Below are positions 15,027-22,713 of a stretch of 38,581 nt of DNA, piece by piece; position 1 is the first letter of the stretch, and the number at the start of each line of letters is the position of its first letter. The notes under the pieces were generated by a model that made no database searches, was not told the DNA's origin, and saw only the letters and a list, made by a program, of their open reading frames with translations. Made by a program: the position numbers and the translations under genes. The DNA comes from Alphaproteobacteria bacterium (GTDB lineage: Bacteria > Pseudomonadota > Alphaproteobacteria > UBA9219). The stretch is taken from positions 1 to 38,581 of the forward strand of contig JAGWIK010000019.1 of the NCBI GenBank assembly GCA_028866275.1, read 5' to 3'.

Positions 15027-16811
15027 ATGCCCATTCGTCGCCTGCCCGAAACCCTTGTCAATCGCATCGCCGCCGGCGAGGTCGTCGAACGTCCGGCCGC
15101 CGCCGTGAAGGAGCTGGTCGAGAACGCGCTCGACGCCGGGGCGACCTCCGTCGATATTCATTTGCGCGAAGGCGGACAGGCCCTGATTTCCGTCGTCGAT
15201 GACGGGTGCGGCATGGGGCGCGATGAATTGGCGTTGGCGTTGGAACGTCACGCCACGTCGAAACTGCCGACCGAAGATTTATGGAACATTCACAGTTTCG
15301 GGTTTCGCGGCGAGGCTTTGCCGTCGATCGCCGCCGTGTCGCGGTTAAGCCTGATCAGCCGCGCGCGGGGCGGCGACGACGCGTGGCAGGTCGATGTCGA
15401 AGGCGGCGCCATGTCCGCGCCGCGTCCGGCGGCTTTGGCGGCGGGCACGCGCGTCGATGTGCGCGATTTGTTTTACGCCACGCCCGCGCGGTTGAAATTC
15501 CTGAAAACGCCGCGCACCGAAGGCGATTACGCGCGCGAAGTCGTGGAACGGCTGGCGCTGGCGCATCCGGGCGTCGATTTTACATTCCGCGAGGATGATA
15601 AAAAGCCTTTGCATTACCCGCGTTGCGCGGATGTCGCCGCGCGCGTGGCCGATGTGATGGGGCGCGATTTCGCGCAGAACGCGGCCCTTATCGACATCGA
15701 ACGCGGCGGTTCCGCGGTGACGGGGTTCGCGGGATTGCCGACCTTGCATGCCGCGACGGCGCGCGGCCAGTATTTATTCGTCAATGGCCGTCCGGTGCGC
15801 GACAAGACTTTGGTGTCGGCCTTGCGCGCGGCCTATGGCGATGTGTTGCCGTCGGGGCGGCATCCGCTGGCGGTGTTGTTCGTCACGGTTCCGGCGGCGG
15901 ATGTCGATGTCAATGTGCATCCGGCCAAAACCGAAGTGCGGTTCCGCGACGCGGCGCAGATGCGCGGCTTGATTATTTCCGGCATTCGCCACGCGTTGCA
16001 GGGCGCGGCGCAATTCACCGCCAGCACCTTGGCCCCCCAGGCGTTGGCCATGTTGCAGCCGCAGGTCAATGCCGGTTTTTCCGATAGCGCCGTTGCGGGA
16101 TCTCAAGGCTTTTCTGGCGTGCCGTCCTATGTGCCGCGGTCGAGCGTGTCTTATGCGCCGATGTTTGCGGAATCCCTGCCGCAGGCGCGCAGTGTCGATG
16201 CGGCATCGGTCATGCCGGCGCCGGCGTCGTCGGGACGTTTGGGCGCGGCGGTGGCGCAGCTGCACGGCACGTTCATTGTCGCGCAAAGCGACAGCGGCGT
16301 TATTATCGTCGACCAGCATGCCGCGCATGAACGGATTGTTTACGAAAAAATGAAGCAGGCTTTGGGCGCGGAAGGCGTCCGGCGGCAGATTTTGCTGGTT
16401 CCCGAAGTCGTGGATATGGACGAAAGCTCGATGCATGCCGTGGTCGGGCGCGCCGATCAATTGGCCGAATTGGGGTTGGTGATCGAGGCGTTTGGCGGCA
16501 ATGCGGTTCTGGTGCGCGAAATTCCGGCTTTGCTGGGGCAGGCGGATGTCAAAGGCTTGCTGCGCGATATCGCCGACGAAATTGCCGAACAGGGCGACAG
16601 CCGCGCGCTGCGCGACCGGCTGGAGGAGGTCTGTTCCACGCTGGCCTGTCACGGGTCGGTGCGGGCGGGGCGTACCTTGACGATTGATGAAATGAACGCG
16701 CTGCTGCGCCAGATGGAAACGACGCCCAATAGCGGCCAATGCAATCATGGCCGCCCGACTTATGTCGAATTGAAGAAGGCGGATCTGGAAAAGCTTTTCG
16801 ACAGGCGTTAG
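15027..16811 (+). CDS. mutL: DNA mismatch repair protein MutL (endonuclease type)
   Basis: A 594-residue mismatch repair protein. The N-terminal GHKL ATPase domain has RIAAGEVVERPAAAVKELVE with the catalytic Glu, NALDAGAT, DDGCGMG and GFRGEALPSIAAVS. A variable linker spans about 330-400. The C-terminal dimerisation domain has the metal-binding nuclease motif DQHAAHERIVYE near residue 429, together with ACHGSVRAG and QCNHGRPT. This MutL should nick the strand itself, as expected in bacteria that lack MutH. It ends 9 bases before the converging glycosyltransferase gene. Confidence 0.97.
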   Translation: MPIRRLPETLVNRIAAGEVVERPAAAVKELVENALDAGATSVDIHLREGGQALISVVDDGCGMGRDELALALERHATSKLPTEDLWNIHSFGFRGEALPSIAAVSRLSLISRARGGDDAWQVDVEGGAMSAPRPAALAAGTRVDVRDLFYATPARLKFLKTPRTEGDYAREVVERLALAHPGVDFTFREDDKKPLHYPRCADVAARVADVMGRDFAQNAALIDIERGGSAVTGFAGLPTLHAATARGQYLFVNGRPVRDKTLVSALRAAYGDVLPSGRHPLAVLFVTVPAADVDVNVHPAKTEVRFRDAAQMRGLIISGIRHALQGAAQFTASTLAPQALAMLQPQVNAGFSDSAVAGSQGFSGVPSYVPRSSVSYAPMFAESLPQARSVDAASVMPAPASSGRLGAAVAQLHGTFIVAQSDSGVIIVDQHAAHERIVYEKMKQALGAEGVRRQILLVPEVVDMDESSMHAVVGRADQLAELGLVIEAFGGNAVLVREIPALLGQADVKGLLRDIADEIAEQGDSRALRDRLEEVCSTLACHGSVRAGRTLTIDEMNALLRQMETTPNSGQCNHGRPTYVELKKADLEKLFDRR

Positions 16812-16820
16812 GTTTTGGCC

Positions 16821-17777
16821 CTAGGCGGTTTTGTTTAACAACATCTGTGCCGCTTCGGCCACGCGGGCGACGCTTAGCGTATCCATCAGGGTCGATTGCG
16901 GCGTGACGATGGCGGGGGCGCGGGCCATCAGTTCGGCGCGGCTTTCGGGTGTCGTAACGCACACGCAGTTCTTGCCCCACGGGCCGTAGACCGCGGGAAA
17001 ACCGGGGCCGAATAATCCTAACGTCGGGATGCCCAGCGCGGCGGACAGATGCATCAGGCCGGAGTCGTTGCCGACATAAAGCCGTGCGCGGTTCAGGCAG
17101 GCCGCGGCGGTTTGCAGATCGCGGCCGATGATTTCGATGCGGCGGTCGTCGGGGACGGCGCGCAATAACGGTTCGATCTGCACCCGTTCGTGCCCGTCGG
17201 CGACGATCATCACGCGCGCGCCGGACATCGCGCCGCCGGGGGCGGTGAGTTCGCCGACCAGTTCGATGAAGGATGTGACCGGCCATTGTTTGAGCGGCCA
17301 GTTCGCGGCGGGGCCAAGGGCGAGGACAGGCGGCCCCGCGGGCACGAGCGTTTCGGCTGCGCCTGCGGCGTCGGCGGCCAGCCATATGCACGGGTCGGGG
17401 GGCGGCGCGCCGTCCAGCAGGAGGGCGATGACGGCGGCGTTGTCGATGATTTTATGCGCGCCGCTGCCGCGCGAATGGAAAAATTTCCGTTCCGCGACCA
17501 GAAGGCGCGACACCGCGCTGTTGCGCATGTCGACGATCATGTCCCATCGCGTGCCGACGCATTGTTTCCATAAATCGACCCAATGGAGATTGGCTTTTTT
17601 CTTGCGCATGACGATCAGGCGGTCGAGCCGCGGCACGGCGCGGAACAGAGCCGCGCCATAGGGGCCGCAGGCGATCGTGAAGCGCGCGTCGGGGTAATGA
17701 TCGGCCAGCCACGCCAGCACGCCGGTCGTCAACACCGCATCGCCGACGCGGTTGGCAGTGATGAATAAAATCTTCAC
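16821..17777 (-). CDS. Glycosyltransferase family 9 (ADP-heptose:LPS heptosyltransferase-like)
   Basis: A 318-residue GT-B glycosyltransferase of family 9. The N-terminus ILFITANRVGDAVLTTGVL is the acceptor-binding start of WaaC/WaaF-type enzymes, and the C-terminal domain has the nucleotide-sugar motif YVGNDSGLMHLSAALGIPTLGLFGPG with PAVYGPWG. It probably adds heptose to the lipopolysaccharide core at the inner face of the cytoplasmic membrane. It starts with GTG, which overlaps the TGA of the upstream P-loop gene (GTGA), so the two are translationally coupled. The acceptor cannot be decided from sequence. Confidence 0.87.
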   Translation of the reverse strand: MKILFITANRVGDAVLTTGVLAWLADHYPDARFTIACGPYGAALFRAVPRLDRLIVMRKKKANLHWVDLWKQCVGTRWDMIVDMRNSAVSRLLVAERKFFHSRGSGAHKIIDNAAVIALLLDGAPPPDPCIWLAADAAGAAETLVPAGPPVLALGPAANWPLKQWPVTSFIELVGELTAPGGAMSGARVMIVADGHERVQIEPLLRAVPDDRRIEIIGRDLQTAAACLNRARLYVGNDSGLMHLSAALGIPTLGLFGPGFPAVYGPWGKNCVCVTTPESRAELMARAPAIVTPQSTLMDTLSVARVAEAAQMLLNKTA

Positions 17778-18388
17778 GGAAAAATATCCTTCAGCAAGTC
17801 AAGCGACCGGTTTTTGTGTCGCGCAAACGGTATCGTGACATGGGCCAGCTGGCGGTACATGCTGTGGCGACTTTCCAGCAACAGCGGGTAGCACCGGCGC
17901 ATGGCGTCGCGCGGGGTTTCGCCGTCCCGCGGCGCATAGCAATCGCCCCATATCAGCGGTTTCGGCGACGCGGCATAGCTGCGGAACAGCCGGTCGATAT
18001 GCTGGTCGGAGGCTTCGAGATACACCACGCGCGTGGCGGCGCGCAGCCGCGCCAGCGTGGCGGGCGCGACATAAATCACGCTGCCCGTCGTATCGACGAT
18101 GCCGGGCGTCGCCGGGTTTGCTTCCAGTTCGTCAAGAACGGTGTCCATGACGGTTTGTTCGTGCGCGGCATAGCGCGCGCTGGTTTCGGGATATTGCGGG
18201 TCGCCCGGCTGGCCCATCCACAGCGCGACATCGCGGATGCCGCGCAGGCCTTTGCCCGACAGTTCCGCGTCCAGTTTCGTCTCGATCAACATATCGCAAT
18301 CGGCGCGCGGCACGCGGTTTTCCGCCGCGACGCGTTTCGACCAGTAAGTCTTGCCGATATTCGACATGCCGATAAAAGACAGGCGCAT
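17774..18388 (-). CDS. Shikimate-kinase-like P-loop protein of unknown substrate
   Basis: A 204-residue protein with a Walker A motif near the N-terminus (FIGMSNIGKTYWSKRVA), an acidic pair further on (ADCDMLIE) as in shikimate-kinase-fold enzymes, and VDTTGSVIYVAP at the position of the substrate loop. The later part has a WGDCYAPRDGETPRDAMRR stretch that is unlike AroK. It is therefore a small-molecule kinase-like NTPase, not obviously shikimate kinase. The ATG at 18388 is preferred because AAGGA lies about 8 bases upstream; an ATG two codons earlier is possible. It is coupled by a 4-base overlap to the heptosyltransferase-like gene, hinting at a role in sugar or envelope metabolism (inference). 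Confidence 0.7.
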   Translation of the reverse strand: MRLSFIGMSNIGKTYWSKRVAAENRVPRADCDMLIETKLDAELSGKGLRGIRDVALWMGQPGDPQYPETSARYAAHEQTVMDTVLDELEANPATPGIVDTTGSVIYVAPATLARLRAATRVVYLEASDQHIDRLFRSYAASPKPLIWGDCYAPRDGETPRDAMRRCYPLLLESRHSMYRQLAHVTIPFARHKNRSLDLLKDIFP

Positions 18389-18462
18389 AATCATATTCCT
18401 TTTGACCCCTTCATTGTTAGGGGGCGTTCGGATATAAAACAAGCCCAGTTCAGGAAAATCGC

Positions 18463-18906
18463 ATGACAGACATCACGGAAATCTTTACCGACGGCGCGTG
18501 CAGCGGCAATCCCGGCCCCGGCGGGTGGGCGGCGTTGCTGCGCCATGGCGGCGTGGAAAAGGAATTGTCCGGCGGCGAACGCGATACCACCAACAATCGC
18601 ATGGAATTGATGGGCGCGATTATGGGGCTTGAGGCGTTGAAAAAACCGGCGCAGGTGCGGCTTTATACCGACAGCCAGTATGTGCAGAAGGGCATGACCG
18701 AATGGCTGCGCGGCTGGGTGGCGCGCGGGTGGAAAACGGCGGATAAAAAGCCGGTGAAAAATGCCGACCTGTGGCAACGGCTCGACGCCGCGCGCGCGCC
18801 GCACAAGGTCGACTTTATCTGGGTGCGCGGCCATAACGGGCACGCCGAAAACGAACGCGTCGACAGGCTGGCTGTCGACGCGATGGCCTCGTTCAAGAAC
18901 AGGTAA
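18463..18906 (+). CDS. rnhA: Ribonuclease HI
   Basis: A 147-residue cytoplasmic nuclease that degrades RNA in RNA-DNA hybrids. All catalytic residues fall at the same numbers as in E. coli: Asp10 in [16 protein letters not shown], Glu48 in [10 protein letters not shown], Asp70 in LYTDSQYV, His124 in [11 protein letters not shown] and Asp134. The basic handle region is present ([20 protein letters not shown]). The next gene converges directly: its stop codon starts at the base after the rnhA stop. Confidence 0.97.
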   Translation: MTDITEIFTDGACSGNPGPGGWAALLRHGGVEKELSGGERDTTNNRMELMGAIMGLEALKKPAQVRLYTDSQYVQKGMTEWLRGWVARGWKTADKKPVKNADLWQRLDAARAPHKVDFIWVRGHNGHAENERVDRLAVDAMASFKNR

Positions 18907-19401
18907 TCAGGCCGCCTTGGCGGTTGCGATGGCTTTCAGCATCGATTCGGCGCTGGAAACCTCGAACGCGCCGGGTTTTTCGACGGCGAGGAATTTGACG
19001 ATGCCGTCTTCGGCATACAGCGCGAAACGCTGGCAACGCAGGCCCATGCCGTAGGCCGCGCCATCCATTTCAAGCCCCAGCGCCTTGGTGAAGGTCGCAT
19101 TGCCGTCGGGCAGCATCCGGATGCCGTCGGCATTGGCTCCTGCGGCCCAGGCTTGCATCACGAACGGGTCGTTGACCGACAGGCAGGCGACCTCGATGCC
19201 CTGCGCCTTGAATTCAGGCAGCAAGTGAACATAGCCCGGCAAGTGCTTGGCGGAACAGGTAGGGGTGAAGGCGCCGGGCACGGCGAACATGACGATTTTT
19301 TTGCTCGCGAACAGGGCGTCGGTGGACAGGTCCTGCATGCCGTCGGCGGTCAGGTGTTTGAGGATGACGGACGGGATTTTATCGCCGGGTTTGATGGTCA
19401 T
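18907..19401 (-). CDS. Peroxiredoxin, Prx5 type
   Basis: A 164-residue thiol peroxidase of the Prx5/AhpC-TSA group. The peroxidatic Cys49 lies in FAVPGAFTPTCSAKHLPGY. A second Cys stands in YGMGLRCQRFALYAEDG, where many relatives have Ser, and could serve as a resolving residue. The protein is cytoplasmic and probably reduced by glutathione or glutaredoxin. The ATG follows an AAGGAG site. The adjacent converging rnhA is unrelated; the peroxide locus of oxyR lies 7 kb away. No OxyR-type tetramer array is visible before it. Confidence 0.92.
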   Translation of the reverse strand: MTIKPGDKIPSVILKHLTADGMQDLSTDALFASKKIVMFAVPGAFTPTCSAKHLPGYVHLLPEFKAQGIEVACLSVNDPFVMQAWAAGANADGIRMLPDGNATFTKALGLEMDGAAYGMGLRCQRFALYAEDGIVKFLAVEKPGAFEVSSAESMLKAIATAKAA

Positions 19402-19464
19402 GGCGCGATCTCCTTGGATATATCGGGGAAGGGATGTTTCAAATACGACTAATCCGGTCTGGAA

Positions 19465-19851
19465 TCAAGCGTCGGCATAGGGGATGGGGGTGTTGTCGGG
19501 ATCGACGGCGACAAAGACGAAACGGCCTTCCGTTACCTTTTCCTCGACAAAATTGCTGCGGCGTTCGACATGGACATCGATCCGAACCGTGATGCTGGTG
19601 CGGCCGGTTTTTTCCAGCGCGGCATAGCAAATGACGCAGTCGCCGACATGCACGGGTTTGTGAAATACCAGATTGTCGATGGACACGGTGACGATGCGTT
19701 TTTTGGTGATCTGCCGCGCCAGCAGCGCGCCGGCCAAATCCATCTGGCTGACGATCCAGCCGCCGAACATGTCGCCGCTGGGGTTGGTGTCGCGCGGCAT
19801 GGCGACTACTTTGATGACGAGATGTTTTTCGCCGATTTTGATATTGGTCAT
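19465..19851 (-). CDS. Acyl-CoA thioesterase, YciA type
   Basis: A 128-residue hotdog-fold thioesterase that hydrolyses acyl-CoA esters in the cytoplasm. The motif MPRDTNPSGDMFGGWIVSQMD is the YciA/ACOT active-site region, with Asn and Asp as catalytic candidates, followed by TVSIDNLVFHKPVHVGD and the central VHVERR strand. The ATG at 19851 has AAGGAA upstream. The gene lies 10 bases behind dsbD on the same strand and is likely co-transcribed. Longer in-frame extensions upstream run into the dsbD coding region and are not conserved. Confidence 0.9.
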   Translation of the reverse strand: MTNIKIGEKHLVIKVVAMPRDTNPSGDMFGGWIVSQMDLAGALLARQITKKRIVTVSIDNLVFHKPVHVGDCVICYAALEKTGRTSITVRIDVHVERRSNFVEEKVTEGRFVFVAVDPDNTPIPYADA

Positions 19852-19861
19852 GTGCGGTTCC

Positions 19862-21958
19862 TTACTGGTTTTGCGTGGTTTGGGAGGTTGGCGCGGCCGA
19901 CGCTTTGTCGAGCGCGTCGAGCACGTCGCCGGCGTCGAGAAGTTCCGGCAGCACGATGCCGTGCGGCGCGCCGGGGCCATAGACGATGTTGAACGGGATG
20001 CCATAGCGGTTGTATTTGCGCAGCAGGCCGGTGATCACGGGGTCGGGATTCGTCCAATCGGCCTGCATCGCTACGACGCTGCTGTGGAACAGGCGTTGCG
20101 CCACATCGCCGCGCGTCAGGGTGAATTTCATGTTGGCTTTGCAGGTCAGGCACCAATCGGCGGTGACGTCGAGGAAGACGGTTTTGCCTTCGGCGATATC
20201 GGCGGCCAGCCCGTCGGGGCTGTAGGCCAGCCATTTCCTGTCCATTTCCGGCGCGGCTTTGGGTTTGTCCATGCCCGTGAAGCCCAGCACCAGCGCGACA
20301 AGGCAGAATTCAAGAATGCCGGCGAGAATAAGCCCGCGTTTCATGCCCTGTTTGCGCAGGGCCAGAAGAATGACGATGCCTGTCATTAAAAGGCCCAGCG
20401 CGGTGGCGGCGGAAACGGTGATTTGCGCCGCCAGAACCCATGTCAGCCAGATGGCGGTCAGGGCCAGCGCGATTCCCAACACGATGCGCAGCGTTATCAT
20501 CCACGCGCCGGGGCGGGGCAGCAACGTGGCGGCGCGCGGGAACGCGGCGACCGCCAGATAGGGCGCCGCCATGCCGCAGCCCAGCGCGGCGAAGATGGCG
20601 AAAATCTGCGCGGTGCCGCTGGCCAGCGCGAAGCCGACCGCCGTGCCCAGAAACGGCGCGGAGCAAGGGGTGGCCAGCAATGTCGCCAGCGCGCCGGTGG
20701 CGAAATCGCCCGCCAGTTTGGGGTGATAGGCGGGGTCGACCCGGTCGGCCAGAAAGCGGGGCAGGGGGATTTCAAACAATCCCCACAAATTCGCGGCGAA
20801 GAAGGTCAAAAGCGTGATCAGGAAAATCAGGAACAAAGGTTGCTGGAACTGGACGCCCCAGCCCAGGGCCAGCCCGAAATGGTTCAGGGCCACCGTTGCC
20901 GCGGCCAGAGCGATAAACGATACGATAATGCCGGCGGCGGTATGCAGAAAGCTGTAACGCACGCGGCGCGGCGTGCCGCCGCCGTGGCTGACGATGCCGA
21001 GGATTTTCAGCGACAGCACGGGCAGGACGCAGGGCATCAGGTTCAAAATCAATCCGCCCAGAAGCGCCAGCAGGACAGCGGTTATAAAATTTGTGCCCAA
21101 AGGCGCGGGCGGCGCGGATACGGGCGTGGCCGGCGGCGCGTGCAGTTTGATTTCGGCGGCATGGTCGCCGTTGGTGATGGTGACGGTCAGAGGCATGCCG
21201 GCCAGCGTCGTGCCGTCGGGCAGCGTGTCGGTAGGCGTGACGGTCAGGGTCGCGTCGTGGTTGTCGGCATTCATTTTGATAACGGGCGCGCCGAAGCCGA
21301 TATTGTCGGGGTCTTCGACAAAAATATCGGGCGTTTGCAGCGCGTCGCGCGTGGTGATGGAGAAAGACAGGCGTTTCCCGTCGTTATTCACGCCGGTGAT
21401 CAGGATGCCTGCTTTTTCGGCATCGGTCGGCAGGGCGGCGCGCGCCTGTTGCAACAAATCGGCCTCGGCGCCCGGTGTGGCCGCGCCTGCGGGGACGGTC
21501 AGGTGCAGGTCGAAATGTTTGGGCACGCAAATCGAACTGCAGATCAACAAATCGATTGCCGCGTCGGCGTTCAGGGCCTGGCCGGGTTTGGCGAGCGTCG
21601 CGTCGATGGGAAAAACGATATGGCCGCGATAGCCGACGGTTTCCAGCCCATAGGCCGTGTAGCGTTTGGGGGCGGGATAGAGCAGCGTCGCCGTTTTCAG
21701 ATTGCCGTCGGGCGTCTGGCTGTGGCTCCAGTCGAGCTGCGGCGGTATGCCGGCTTCGCCCGGCGAGCGCCAGTAAGTGTGCCAGCCGTCGGCCAGATCG
21801 ATTTCCAGACCCAAAGGCACGGTATCGCCATTGCCGACGCCGTCGACGCCGGAAACCAGCCGCACCGATACATCCGCGCCGCGCACCCAGTCCGACGATA
21901 AGGCGTATGACGGCGCGGGCAGCAATAAAGCCAATAAAGCCAGCAGGATGCGGAACAT
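19862..21958 (-). CDS. Thiol:disulfide interchange protein DsbD/ScsB-like
   Basis: A 698-residue inner membrane protein that carries electrons from cytoplasmic thioredoxin to periplasmic substrates. A signal peptide (ILLALLALLLPAPSYA) is followed by a periplasmic domain of about 270 residues with the Cys pair in LLICSSICVPKHF. The central membrane domain of about eight helices contains the buried cysteines in LNLMPCVLPVLSLK and LLATPCSAPFLGTA. A thioredoxin-like C-terminal domain has DVTADWCLTCKANM. All three redox centres are intact. The long N-terminal domain is more like the ScsB branch than E. coli DsbD. The ATG at 21958 follows GAAAGG. The downstream yciA gene probably belongs to the same transcript. 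Confidence 0.92.
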   Translation of the reverse strand: MFRILLALLALLLPAPSYALSSDWVRGADVSVRLVSGVDGVGNGDTVPLGLEIDLADGWHTYWRSPGEAGIPPQLDWSHSQTPDGNLKTATLLYPAPKRYTAYGLETVGYRGHIVFPIDATLAKPGQALNADAAIDLLICSSICVPKHFDLHLTVPAGAATPGAEADLLQQARAALPTDAEKAGILITGVNNDGKRLSFSITTRDALQTPDIFVEDPDNIGFGAPVIKMNADNHDATLTVTPTDTLPDGTTLAGMPLTVTITNGDHAAEIKLHAPPATPVSAPPAPLGTNFITAVLLALLGGLILNLMPCVLPVLSLKILGIVSHGGGTPRRVRYSFLHTAAGIIVSFIALAAATVALNHFGLALGWGVQFQQPLFLIFLITLLTFFAANLWGLFEIPLPRFLADRVDPAYHPKLAGDFATGALATLLATPCSAPFLGTAVGFALASGTAQIFAIFAALGCGMAAPYLAVAAFPRAATLLPRPGAWMITLRIVLGIALALTAIWLTWVLAAQITVSAATALGLLMTGIVILLALRKQGMKRGLILAGILEFCLVALVLGFTGMDKPKAAPEMDRKWLAYSPDGLAADIAEGKTVFLDVTADWCLTCKANMKFTLTRGDVAQRLFHSSVVAMQADWTNPDPVITGLLRKYNRYGIPFNIVYGPGAPHGIVLPELLDAGDVLDALDKASAAPTSQTTQNQ

Positions 21959-22072
21959 GGCGAACCTTTCAACCTTCGTAACGGCGGATGCCAAGAATTT
22001 GCGCTATCAAAAAAACATCTTTTGACGCAAAATGGACTCGCAGAGATTCTAGTCCCAACTTCGGATTCTGTC

Positions 22073-22711
22073 ATGAAAGATATCGTCTCGCGCCTGAAAA
22101 AGATCGCCGCCGACAAGCCCGCCGGCAAAGGCGGCGCGCGCGGCGCGGGCAACAAGGGCGGTTGGTTGACCGGGCAATTGCTGGTCGCGATGCCGGGGAT
22201 GGAGGATCCGCGTTTTACCCGCGCCGTTATATATGTGTGCACGCACAGCGCGACGGGGGCGATGGGGTTGGTCGTCAACCGCATGTTCGGCGATGCCGAT
22301 TTCCACTTATTGCTGGATCAATTGAATATCGAGGCGTCGATCGATACGCCCGATGTGCCGGTGCAGGCGGGCGGGCCGGTCGAAATGGGGCGCGGATTCG
22401 TTTTGCATTCGGGCGAATATCTGCGCGAAGGCACGACGCGCATCGACGATTCCGTGGCCGTGACCGCGACGGCGGAGATTTTGCAGGATATCGCCAACGG
22501 GCGCGGCCCCGAACGCGTGATGATGGCCCTTGGGTACACCGGTTGGGGCGCGGGGCAACTGGACGAAGAGATCAAGAATAACGGGTGGCTTACCGTGCCC
22601 GCCGACGATGACATTCTGTTTGGCGCCGATCTGGAAACCAAATGGGACCGCGCCATTGCCAAGATCGGCATCACCCCGGCGATGCTGTCCGGCGCCGCAG
22701 GGCATGCTTAG
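22073..22711 (+). CDS. YqgE/AlgH-family protein (DUF179)
   Basis: A 212-residue member of the UPF0301/AlgH family, whose biochemical role is not settled. Conserved features are GQLLVAMPGMEDPRFTRAVIY, THSATGAMGLVVNR, QAGGPVEMGRGFVLH and the WGAGQLDEEIKNNGWL segment. The first 25 residues are basic and Gly/Lys-rich and are not part of the core fold. The ATG at 22073 is the first methionine; no good ribosome site is seen, so a slightly later start is conceivable. It is divergent from dsbD. A TTGACG at about 22022 may be its -35 element. Confidence 0.88.
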   Translation: MKDIVSRLKKIAADKPAGKGGARGAGNKGGWLTGQLLVAMPGMEDPRFTRAVIYVCTHSATGAMGLVVNRMFGDADFHLLLDQLNIEASIDTPDVPVQAGGPVEMGRGFVLHSGEYLREGTTRIDDSVAVTATAEILQDIANGRGPERVMMALGYTGWGAGQLDEEIKNNGWLTVPADDDILFGADLETKWDRAIAKIGITPAMLSGAAGHA

Positions 22712-22713
22712 GG

